Shown here piece after piece: positions 9,210-16,342 of a stretch of 37,880 nucleotides of DNA. The notes below the pieces were generated by a model. It saw only the letters and a program-made list of their open reading frames with translations, ran no database searches and had not been told where the DNA came from. This DNA comes from Endomicrobium sp. (GTDB lineage Bacteria > Elusimicrobiota > Endomicrobiia > Endomicrobiales > Endomicrobiaceae). Position 1 is the stretch's first letter; every line of letters begins with the position of its first letter. A program made the position numbers and the translations under genes. Location of the stretch: the NCBI GenBank assembly GCA_031271205.1, contig JAISWG010000005.1, forward strand, positions 1 through 37,880, written 5' to 3'.

Positions 9210-9333
9210 AACGAGTATAATCTAGTGCTAATTTTGTTAAGGTATTTTTGTGTATATTCATTATTTATATTTTATATTTACAGAAAAATATTCTATTTTC
9301 AAATTTTACGACACTGTAAAAAAAAGAGCTTAG

Positions 9334-9734
9334 TGGAGGTGGCGGGAATCGAACCCGCGTCCGAAAGTGTTTAGTAAGACTTAGCTACAGGTTTAGCCCG
9401 AAATTTATCTCGTTTTATAACACCGTAATCGGGCATACTATGCTATAAACCAGTGCCTTTTATTTTTGTTTTAAACTTACGGCACACAAGCTGTTTAAAA
9501 CTAACCTGCTCTTGTCATTTTATCCCTATAGCAGGTGTCTAAGGTAAAATTTGTCACGTTAAGCAACAAGTGGAAGTACAAACATAGGACTAAAGCCAAA
9601 AGTCTTTAGCATTGGTTGTACAAGGACAGAATTCTTTTTGTTGTTTATTTTTCAGTCGATTTTTGCGGAGCCATCGACCAACTCCGACCTGCTGTCATTA
9701 CCTATACCACTTCCGTCAAATCCTGTTCACCCCC
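9334..9734 (-). ncRNA. ssrA: Transfer-messenger RNA (tmRNA)
   Basis: Trans-translation RNA that rescues stalled ribosomes and tags the nascent chain for degradation. The 5' end GGGGGTGAACAGGATTTGAC (9734 downward) and the 3' end with T arm GGTTCGATTCC and CACCTCC plus discriminator A (to 9334) form the tRNA-like acceptor. One G-U pair occurs in the seven-pair stem. CCA is not encoded; CTA stands there. The mRNA-like part is at 9559-9651: after an in-frame TGA the frame is open for 30 codons, containing NNKKNSVLVQPML and ending in VLPLVA and TAA. The typical hydrophobic -LVA end supports this frame, although the exact resume codon is not certain. The 5' end overlaps the end of tadA, and a run of eight T residues follows the 3' end. 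Confidence 0.93.
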
Positions 9735-10257
9735 CACTGTTAGTTTTTTTGCGCTTTTCCTTAAAAAAATTCTTAATTACGTTTGCGCACTTTTCGTTTA
9801 AGTATTTTTTTTCTCCACCGTAAAATTCTATTTTGTGATTTAACTTTTTGTTTTTAGTTATTTTAAAAACGCTTTTGCATGCTCCTGATTTTACATTATA
9901 TGTTCCAAAAATAATCATTTTTATCCTTGCGTTTATAAGAGCACCCGTGCACATCACACAAGGCTCGATTGTAACATATATGGAGCAATTGTTCAAGCGG
10001 TAGTTTTTTAATTTTTTAGCAGCTTTGCGCAAAGTTACAATTTCAGCATGTGCCGTAGGATCAGACAATATAATACATTTGTTAAACCCCTGTGCAATTA
10101 TTTTGTTGTTGCAAGTTATAACTGCACCTATGGGTACTTCTCCAATTTTTCTGGCTTTATGGGCTTCTTTTAAGGCTTGAGACATAAAGTAAGCGTCATT
10201 TTTGATGTTTTTATTTTTCAATATTTTCAACTTTCTCTTATATTTTTTAGAAAACAT
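9727..10257 (-). CDS. tadA: tRNA-specific adenosine deaminase TadA
   Basis: Deaminates A34 to inosine in tRNA-Arg(ACG), an essential step for decoding CGN codons. The 176-residue protein has the cytidine-deaminase-like zinc site: H70-A-E72 (E as proton shuttle) and P99-C100-x-x-C103, plus the GEVPIGAVI segment at 39-47 typical of TadA. The first ~20 residues are a basic extension compared with most TadA proteins. ATG at 10257 is used here, though Met25 would also give a complete domain. The last codons (AGT GGG GGG TGA) run into the tmRNA acceptor stem, so the stop codon at 9727-9729 lies inside ssrA. Confidence 0.93.
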   Translation of the reverse strand: MFSKKYKRKLKILKNKNIKNDAYFMSQALKEAHKARKIGEVPIGAVITCNNKIIAQGFNKCIILSDPTAHAEIVTLRKAAKKLKNYRLNNCSIYVTIEPCVMCTGALINARIKMIIFGTYNVKSGACKSVFKITKNKKLNHKIEFYGGEKKYLNEKCANVIKNFFKEKRKKTNSGG

Positions 10258-10534
10258 ATAGACTTTAAATTTTTTATTGATAAAATGATATTTTGTTTTT
10301 ACCTATAAACTAAAAGTTTCTATTACATTTAACTTCATAATAGCGTGTTTATAATCACTGTTGTTATTTTTGATATTTTTGTTTCTATTTTTATGTTTCA
10401 ACTTAAAGAAAATTAAATAATTTACATAATAAATCATGTGCATTTGGTTTCTGTATTATCTAGTGTAATAAGTTTTTTAGTTTTAATGAATTTATAATTT
10501 TCTATCTCTTAATTTCCTTGACAAATATAGCATA

Positions 10535-10553
10535 TTGATTTTGGTAAAATCAA
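10535..10553. repeat. Small perfect hairpin, 8-bp arms, 3-base loop
   Basis: TTGATTTT and AAAATCAA flank GGT. It lies in the 325-base gap between the tadA start and the tRNA-Cys promoter. The rest of this gap holds no gene that I can see. Confidence 0.4.
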
Positions 10554-10582
10554 AAGTGAAATATTGTTTATGCATAAAAAGT

Positions 10583-10612
10583 TTGACTAGAGAACGCTGT
10601 TTTTAATATACT
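10583..10612 (+). promoter_or_regulatory. Sigma-70-type promoter for tRNA-Cys/tRNA-Val (and speA-dksA)
   Basis: TTGACT (10583-10588), an 18-base spacer and TATACT (10607-10612). Transcription would begin about 10619, some 14 bases before the mature 5' end of tRNA-Cys. No terminator is visible between the tRNAs and the decarboxylase gene, so the promoter may serve all four. Confidence 0.65.
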
Positions 10613-10632
10613 TTTCCAACATTTAGTTTGTT

Positions 10633-10704
10633 GGTGCGGTACCCAAGTGGTAAGGGAGCAGTCTGCAAAACTGTTATTCGCCGGTTCAATTCCGGCCCGC
10701 ACCT
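10633..10704 (+). tRNA. tRNA-Cys (anticodon GCA)
   Basis: Acceptor GGTGCGG/CCGCACC, short D arm CCC...GGG, anticodon loop CTGCAAA giving GCA, T arm with GGTTCAATTCC, discriminator T as usual for tRNA-Cys. CCA is not encoded. Confidence 0.94.
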
Positions 10705-10726
10705 TGTTTTCATGTAGATATATATT

Positions 10727-10800
10727 GCCCGGTTAGCTCAGTTGGTTAGAGCATTTCCTTGACATGGAAGAGGTCAGAAGTTCGAGTCTTCTACCGGGCA
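10727..10800 (+). tRNA. tRNA-Val (anticodon GAC)
   Basis: Acceptor GCCCGGT/ACCGGGC, D arm GCTC...GAGC, anticodon stem TTTCC/GGAAG with loop TTGACAT giving GAC, T arm AGAAG-TTCGAGT-CTTCT, discriminator A. CCA is not encoded. It is 22 bases downstream of tRNA-Cys and 22 bases upstream of the decarboxylase start. Confidence 0.94.
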
Positions 10801-10822
10801 TTCTTAGGGGATAAATAGCATA

Positions 10823-12307
10823 ATGAAAAAAGTAAAAAACTCAAACTTTGGAAGACAGTCTAAGGTTCCATTGTTTGATACGCTTTTAGGACATGCAGAA
10901 AGAGATGTTATATCTCTACATTGTCCGGGACATAAAAACGGAAGAGGTATAGATAGAGAATTAAAAAACTATATTGGCGAAGAGGTTTTTAAATTTGATG
11001 TTACGGTTTTTGATGAAGTAGATTCCTTGCATGATCCTGTCGGACCAATAAAAAAAGCTCAAGAGCTTATGGCAGAAGCATATGGTGTTGAACGTTCTTT
11101 ATTTTTGGTAAATGGTACTTCTATTGGTAACATGGCTATGTTTCTTTCGGCATGTAATCCGGGCGACTCAATAATAGTTTCAAGAAGTTCTCATAAGTCT
11201 ATAATGGCAGGAATTATTATGTCTGGTGTTTGGCCTATTTGGGTTCAACCTAAGATAGATCAAAGTCTAGACTTGATTTTTAGCATGACTTACGATCAGG
11301 TTAAAGAGGCTTTGGATAAATATCCTGAAGCAAAAGCTGTGTTTATAACGAGCCCCACTTATAATGGTATTGTTACTGAGTTGAGTAAAATTGCGGACTT
11401 GTGTTACAGAAGAGGTAAGATTTTTCTTGTTGATGAAGCTCATGGAGCGCATTTGCATTTTAACGATATACTGCCTGAATCTGCTGTTGAGAGTGGAGCC
11501 GATTTATGTGTTCAGTCAACGCATAAAACTTTGTCAGCAATGTCTCAAGGGTCGGTTTTACATTTTAAATCTAAATTTATTGATTTTAACAGAGTAAAAA
11601 AAATAGTTTCAATGCTTCAAACCACAAGTCCTAATTATTTAATTCTTACAACTATTGATTTAGCTAGAAGACATGTTGTTTTGCATGGAAAAGAAGACTT
11701 TGGTAAAGTTATAGATATAGCTGAGTGGGGGCGTTCTTACATAAATAAAAACATTTACAATATGAAATGTTTTACCAGACAAGAAATAAATAAATTGGGT
11801 TTTGATTTAGACATAACAAAGCTTACCGTAAATGTTACAAAAACAGGGCTTTCAGGATATGAGATTGAAAACATTTTGTCTAAAGAGTATAACATTCAAC
11901 TTGATTATGCTGATTTATTTAATTTGGTAGCAATTCCAGGTGAAGGTACGGTTAAGTCTGATATAGAGGCTTTTGTAAAAGCGCTTGAAAGTATAAGTAA
12001 AAAATATCACGGTAAACAAAAAAATTGGGTGCTTAAAATTCCATCTTTAGCTACTGAGATGGTTATGAATCCTAGAGATGTGTTTCTTTCAAATAGTATA
12101 ACAAAGGTGAGTTTGAAAAAATCTGTTGGACATATAGCTGCTCAAACTTTAACGCCTTATCCTCCTGGAATACCTGTAGTAATACCTGGAGAAAGAATAA
12201 CTCAAGAAATATGTGATTATCTTATGGATACAGCATCTAAAGGCATAAGAGTAAGTGGTCAAGAAAACGATAAATTAAAAATGGTTAAAGTGTTTACAAA
12301 CTTCTAA
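10823..12307 (+). CDS. speA: Orn/Lys/Arg decarboxylase family protein, probably biosynthetic arginine decarboxylase
   Basis: PLP-dependent fold-type I decarboxylase of 494 residues. This is the size of the short Bacillus SpeA-like group, not the 700+ residue inducible enzymes with an N-terminal wing domain. Visible motifs are LHCPGHKNGRG (32-42), FLVNGTSIGN (94-103), the cofactor aspartate in VDEAHGAH (D204) and the Schiff-base lysine in QSTHKTLSAMSQG (K235). The family C-terminal domain follows, with YPPGIPVVIPGE. It would make agmatine (or cadaverine/putrescine) for polyamines; arginine is the likeliest substrate by subfamily, but lysine or ornithine cannot be excluded. ATG 10823 follows an AGGGG at 10806-10810. 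It is 22 bases after tRNA-Val and 12 bases before dksA, all on one strand. Confidence 0.85.
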   Translation: MKKVKNSNFGRQSKVPLFDTLLGHAERDVISLHCPGHKNGRGIDRELKNYIGEEVFKFDVTVFDEVDSLHDPVGPIKKAQELMAEAYGVERSLFLVNGTSIGNMAMFLSACNPGDSIIVSRSSHKSIMAGIIMSGVWPIWVQPKIDQSLDLIFSMTYDQVKEALDKYPEAKAVFITSPTYNGIVTELSKIADLCYRRGKIFLVDEAHGAHLHFNDILPESAVESGADLCVQSTHKTLSAMSQGSVLHFKSKFIDFNRVKKIVSMLQTTSPNYLILTTIDLARRHVVLHGKEDFGKVIDIAEWGRSYINKNIYNMKCFTRQEINKLGFDLDITKLTVNVTKTGLSGYEIENILSKEYNIQLDYADLFNLVAIPGEGTVKSDIEAFVKALESISKKYHGKQKNWVLKIPSLATEMVMNPRDVFLSNSITKVSLKKSVGHIAAQTLTPYPPGIPVVIPGERITQEICDYLMDTASKGIRVSGQENDKLKMVKVFTNF

Positions 12308-12319
12308 ACGGAGACTACA

Positions 12320-12670
12320 ATGAATAAAAAAAATTTAGCAGAAATAAAAAATTTTTTGATAGAAAAAAAAACCGAACTTTTAAATAAAACAAATAATGCT
12401 CAAAGAGATATAAATTCTGATGATGTAAACGTCGGAGATGAAATAGATACTGCAAGACAAGGCAGTGATAAAGAAATGTTTTTTGAACTTGTCGTCGTTG
12501 ACAAAATAATACTAAATGCTGTAAATGATGCTCTTGTTAAAATAGAGAAGAATATTTATGGCACATGTGAGTGTTGTGGTGAAAAAATTCCTGTAGAAAG
12601 ATTAAAAGCTATTTCTTGGACTAAGTATTGCATAAAGTGCCAGGAACAAGCTGAAAATCATAAAAGGTAA
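12320..12670 (+). CDS. dksA: DksA/TraR-family RNA polymerase-binding zinc-finger protein
   Basis: 116 residues. An N-terminal helical coiled coil carries the acidic tip D40-E-I-D43-T-A45, matching the DxxDxA signature that reaches into the polymerase secondary channel. A C-terminal zinc finger has C83-x-x-C86 and C104-x-x-C107. DksA-type proteins work with ppGpp to adjust rRNA and amino-acid promoters. The length is shorter than E. coli DksA (151) and close to the short DksA-like group. A GGAG ribosome binding site lies in the 12-base gap after speA, so the two are probably co-transcribed. Confidence 0.88.
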   Translation: MNKKNLAEIKNFLIEKKTELLNKTNNAQRDINSDDVNVGDEIDTARQGSDKEMFFELVVVDKIILNAVNDALVKIEKNIYGTCECCGEKIPVERLKAISWTKYCIKCQEQAENHKR

Positions 12671-12834
12671 TAATGTTATTTATTTGCAAAGTTTGGGCCT
12701 TTTGGTATATTAGAAAAAATTTTTGCATGAATAGACAGCGTTAGGCGTATGTTTGTGCTATTATGTTTGTAAATACGCTTTTTGTTAAGAAGTATATAGT
12801 AATATTTGTGTAAAATATTCTTATAAAAATAGAG

Positions 12835-13162
12835 TTGGTTTTTTTTACTATAAAAAAGATTGTACTAATAACAGCAACTACATTTCTTTTTGGTTTTTCT
12901 TATAGCTTTTTTGTTGGCTTGGAAGCTTTTATAAATACTACAAAACACCGTGTTGTAGTATTTTATAGGTATCTTGCTTTTTCAGTAGTTGATCTGATGC
13001 TTTAATTGTGTCTATACTTCCTAAACTTTTTGTAAGACAATTCAAGAAAAATCAGTTCAAAATGTATTAAATTTTAATAATGCTTATAAACTTGGTTTTA
13101 ACTGCTTTGGCATAGATCTTTTTAAAAAATCTGAAGTTACGTCTTCAGTAGTTTGTGACTAA
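12835..13162 (+). pseudogene. Degraded small membrane protein gene
   Basis: A frame from TTG 12835 to the stop at 13003-13005 encodes a hydrophobic segment (IKKIVLITATTFLFGFSYSF). A later frame ending at 13160-13162 reads FNNAYKLGFNCFGIDLFKK and then SEVTSSVVCD. The two look like the front and back of one former gene with at least one frameshift, located downstream of dksA on the same strand. I do not recognise a family. Confidence 0.35.
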
Positions 13163-13179
13163 AAGGAGAAGCGGTAAAT

Positions 13180-13308
13180 ATGATTTTGCTTTTAAAGATT
13201 GTTAGTTTATTGTTTGGTTTTGCAGATTTGGCAATTTTTTTCTATAAACTTTATTTTATATTTAAAGTTAAAACGGTTTATGCAAGAGATTTGCTGATGC
13301 TAAAATAG
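13180..13308 (+). CDS. Possible 42-residue membrane peptide
   Basis: ATG at 13180 follows AAAAGGAGAAG with good spacing. The product has one long hydrophobic segment (LLKIVSLLFGFADLAIFFYK) and a short basic tail (KVKTVYARDLLMLK). It begins 17 bases after the stop of the degraded gene before it. It could be a real small protein or the first part of a truncated one. No family is recognised. Confidence 0.3.
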   Translation: MILLLKIVSLLFGFADLAIFFYKLYFIFKVKTVYARDLLMLK

Positions 13309-13368
13309 ATTTTTTTTCCATTAAGGAATAGTTAGCTACCATTAACAAATAATAAAAATTGATACAAA

Positions 13369-13377
13369 TGCTATAAT
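13369..13377 (+). promoter_or_regulatory. Extended -10 element upstream of panD
   Basis: TG-C-TATAAT (13369-13377), 29 bases before the panD start. No good -35 hexamer is visible. An extended -10 often compensates for that. Confidence 0.45.
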
Positions 13378-13406
13378 ACTGCATAATTTAGCTTGGAGGC
13401 AAAATT

Positions 13407-13751
13407 GTGATGAGACTCGTTTTAAGTTCAAAAATTTTTAAGGCTATGGTGACAGAGGCTGATTTGGAATACGAAGGTAGTATAACAATAGATACTTATC
13501 TTTGTGATAAGGCAGGCTTGTGGGCAGGGGAAAAAGTTTTGGTGGTGTCTAATAGTTCAGGAGCAAGGCTTGAAACTTATGTAATACATGGTAAACCGTG
13601 CTCAGGAGTGATTTGTATGAACGGTGCCGCCGCTCATCTTATAAAGGCTGGTGAAGAAGTAATAATAATGGGTTTTACTCTTTCAGATAAACCTATTGAT
13701 CCTAAAATTGTTTTTGTGGATAAAAATAATAAGATTGTAAAAGTAAAGTAA
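13407..13751 (+). CDS. panD: Aspartate 1-decarboxylase
   Basis: Pyruvoyl enzyme making beta-alanine for pantothenate and coenzyme A. The proenzyme cleavage site is Y22-E-G24-S25, with S25 becoming the pyruvoyl group. K9, R54 and Y58 are present, as is the NGAAAHL segment at 72-78. Counting from the GTG at 13407 puts all these residues at their usual family numbers, which favours GTG over the ATG at 13410. GGAGG at 13395-13399 is suitably placed for either. The 114-residue length is normal. tRNA-Pro follows 17 bases later. No other pantothenate genes are nearby. Confidence 0.94.
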   Translation: MMRLVLSSKIFKAMVTEADLEYEGSITIDTYLCDKAGLWAGEKVLVVSNSSGARLETYVIHGKPCSGVICMNGAAAHLIKAGEEVIIMGFTLSDKPIDPKIVFVDKNNKIVKVK

Positions 13752-13768
13752 TCGCTTTCAATATTTTT

Positions 13769-13842
13769 CGGGGCGTGGCGCAGTTGGCTAGCGCACTCCC
13801 TTGGGGTGGGAGAGATCGCTGGTTCAAGTCCAGTCGCCCCGA
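13769..13842 (+). tRNA. tRNA-Pro (anticodon GGG)
   Basis: Acceptor CGGGGCG/CGCCCCG, D arm GCGC...GCGC, anticodon stem CTCCC/GGGAG with loop TTGGGGT giving GGG, T arm GCTGG-TTCAAGT-CCAGT, discriminator A. CCA is not encoded. Confidence 0.94.
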
Positions 13843-14077
13843 TTTTATAAGGTCTGCTTTGGGAAACTTTATTTTTTAATTTTTAGTTTTAAATGATGAC
13901 AGATATTTATGGATATATTTATTTAAGATGACTGAAAGTAATTCAAAATAATATTACAAGACTAAATTAATACTAACTTTTGAAGATTAAAATAAATCTT
14001 ATGGAATTTATTTTAAATGTTTCTTTGATAAGTATAGCGTGTATTGTTGCGATTTTTATATCAAAATACCAATAATT

Positions 14078-14150
14078 GTGGTTTATAGTGTAAAGGTTAA
14101 TATTCGCGTTCTCTCGCCCAACACAGTTCTGTAACAAGTCTCAGTTGGAA
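14078..14150 (+). pseudogene. Possible fossil tRNA
   Basis: The stretch GTGGTTTATAGTGTAAAGGT followed by TAATATTCGCG resembles the acceptor and D arm of tRNAs with an 'ATAGTGTAA-GGTTA' D loop (Glu or Gln types). The following bases (TTCTCTCGCCCAACACAG) are GC-richer than the surroundings but do not fold into a proper anticodon arm, and no clean T arm follows. Confidence 0.22.
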
Positions 14151-16322
14151 AACGTATGTCATCTCAGCGTATGAAACAGTGTTTTAATGTTTGTTTTTTG
14201 AAAGTTTGTTTTAATTGATGTTTGTAATATAGACATAAATTATCGTATTTTTTATCTTTAAATAAATAATCATAACTTATTTTTTATTAAGAGACTGTGT
14301 GTAATTCATAGTTTTTTTGGAATAAATCTATGTTTTTGATTTACAGATATAGTTTTTTTATTAAAACTGATATCTTAAACTTATAAATTTTTAAACACTT
14401 CAGACAATCTAAAACCATTGTATATAGAAAACCCACATTATTACTTAGAAATCTGACAGTTTTTTTAGCTTCTTGCCTTAAACACAAAAAAAATAAAAAA
14501 GTGTTTGTCTTAGCGTGTGAAATTAGAGAGACTTGATAAGAAACGTTATTAGATGGAATGAAAAATATTTTTGAGTGGAACGAAAGAAGATGTAAAAATC
14601 TAATTGATGAATTGGATTTGTTAGAATTTTAAGTGTTTGTAAAAAAGAAAGAGTTAAATTAACAAAAATATTGGTAAAAAAACAAGAAATAATTTTTCTT
14701 CTATTGAATACAAAAAGTAAAATATCTCTGCTACTATAAAAATGTTAAAAAGTGTTTCATATGATCAATTTTTTCAAAAGGTTTCTGGGGGGTGTAGACT
14801 TAATTTTTAGCGGAATATTGTCATTAGAAGAATAAACAGAAGTATTAAATGTTTGTATTACAAATTTAGATGAAAGTAAAGTTAATATTTTCAATATATT
14901 TTTGAAATTATTAGTAATATATAAATGAGCAAGTTCCAAATGTTTTACAAATAATATGATGGCCTACTAAGGCCAGGACAATATATAAAATAATTTTTTG
15001 GAAAAAATTCATGGAACTTATAAACTTTCCAATAAAAACCTGAGTTTATATTATTTTTTAATGTCTGTTCATTCTTACTGGAATTATTTTATTGATATTT
15101 TTTGTTACGAAGAATTAATCATAAAATTATTTTCTGTTTATAATTATATATATTCGTATTTTCATCTTTTGTATCTTCTATTATAGTTTTTATACAGTTT
15201 ATCTGGGTGTTGATATCAAATAAAGTTGAATATTTTGTAACAAAATCAAATAAGATTGTGTTAAATCTGTTGATGGATTGGAAAAACTAGAATCTATTAA
15301 CTAGAATAATATCTAGTTGTAATATGCAGTTTTAAATTTTCGAAAAACAGTAATGACACCAATAACTAGAGATGTACAATAAGATATTTTTTTCTGTAAG
15401 ATATGCTATATCTTAGGGGTATAAAAGATTCAATAGTAATGAATACTGACTTAATAAAAATTCTCTTTTTTGTTATTTGATTTAAAATCGGATGTAATGA
15501 ATCTTTAAAATTCATAGTTTTATAAATGATGTTGATAAAATAGATTTAGAAAAAATTGAAGGAATTACTGAAGCCCATATTATTTGATGGTATGAAAAGG
15601 AAATGCATGTTAATTGTGTAGATAAAAACTTAAAGAGAGTGGATTTTTAGTGCTTTTTATCATTTATAAAGAATCGGAGAAGGTAAATGAAAAATGTAAA
15701 AAATTATGAAGATTCCTCGTGTGTTGAAATTATGGGTGATTTTTCATCTATTGTAAGAAAGAGTATATTGGCGATGACAGGAATAATATTTTTTGAATAA
15801 ATATTCCTTACAACAATGATTACTTATTTTTTTCTTAGGTAGTCGGGTGTTTAATATTTATTATTTTTCTAACGTCACCAAAAAAGTTTATGATTATGCG
15901 TATCTATTTTATGTATATTTTTGATTTAGTTTAAATTTAATTACATTGATGGTGTTTTATATTGAAATAGATTTTAATAGATGGCGTTGTAAAAAAAAAG
16001 ATATGGATGGCATGTTTGTGAGTGCGTGATAGTTATATCGTATATTTTTTTCTATTTTTTCACTTTTATAGTTCTCTCAAATCTATATGAATCTACGCCT
16101 ATTTTTTGTCAACTATGACCTTTATTCTTTTTAGTAAATAAAGAATAGTGTTTTTAATTATTGTTTTGTTATTTTCTGAAATTTTTGAATATATTTGCTC
16201 TTTTAGATGCGACTGTATTGCTAAGAACAGAAAAGACTGGTTGGTTAATTGTTCTGATGAACAGCTTATAGTTTTGTGGCAAAAAATATAGTGTTTGAAA
16301 TTAGCTTATATTGAAAACTTTT

Positions 16323-16331
16323 TGATATAAT
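16323..16331 (+). promoter_or_regulatory. Extended -10 just upstream of the secreted-protein gene
   Basis: TG-A-TATAAT at 16323-16331. The start codon at 16343 is only 12 bases further, so transcription from here would give an almost leaderless mRNA. The AGGT at 16334-16337 could instead be the ribosome binding site of a transcript begun further upstream. Confidence 0.35.
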
Positions 16332-16342
16332 GCAGGTTTGTT

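Larger units (their letters stand above)
7960..9333. other. Gene-poor stretch with short fossils
   Basis: No intact gene. It contains a 53-codon frame at 8201-8362 that may be part of an LptF-like permease remnant (separate entry), scattered membrane-like pieces to about 8700, and a perfect microsatellite palindrome at 9174-9209. A further plus-strand stretch near 8880-9120 reads piecewise (EGLTLYVDKIYFFV, LYQDVLSTVWAAYRK), as an old gene would, but I cannot name it. Confidence 0.5.
13843..16342. other. 2.5 kb gene desert with scattered fossils
   Basis: No intact gene. Coherent but broken plus-strand fragments include FEWNERRCKNLIDELDLLEF (about 14560-14632), FINDVDKIDLEKIEGITEAH (about 15520-15582) and GDFSSIVRKSILAMTGIIFF (about 15734-15796), the last looking like the start of a membrane segment. 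Small hairpins occur at 14962-14977 (TGGCCT/AGGCCA) and near 15398-15414 (AAGATAT/ATATCTT). I could not assign families. A possible fossil tRNA is listed separately. Confidence 0.6.

Noticed and set aside
9171-9210. Tandem repeats considered as a CRISPR or integration site
   Set aside because: Units are 4-base microsatellites without spacers, and no cas genes or integrase lie nearby.
9616-9823. Two short plus-strand frames over the tmRNA 5' half
   Set aside because: They are antisense to a structured RNA and the end of tadA; no coding evidence.
15730-15800. Possible succinate dehydrogenase cytochrome b start (SSIVRKSILAMTG...)
   Set aside because: Only about 15 residues resemble the family start and nothing after them does; too short to name.
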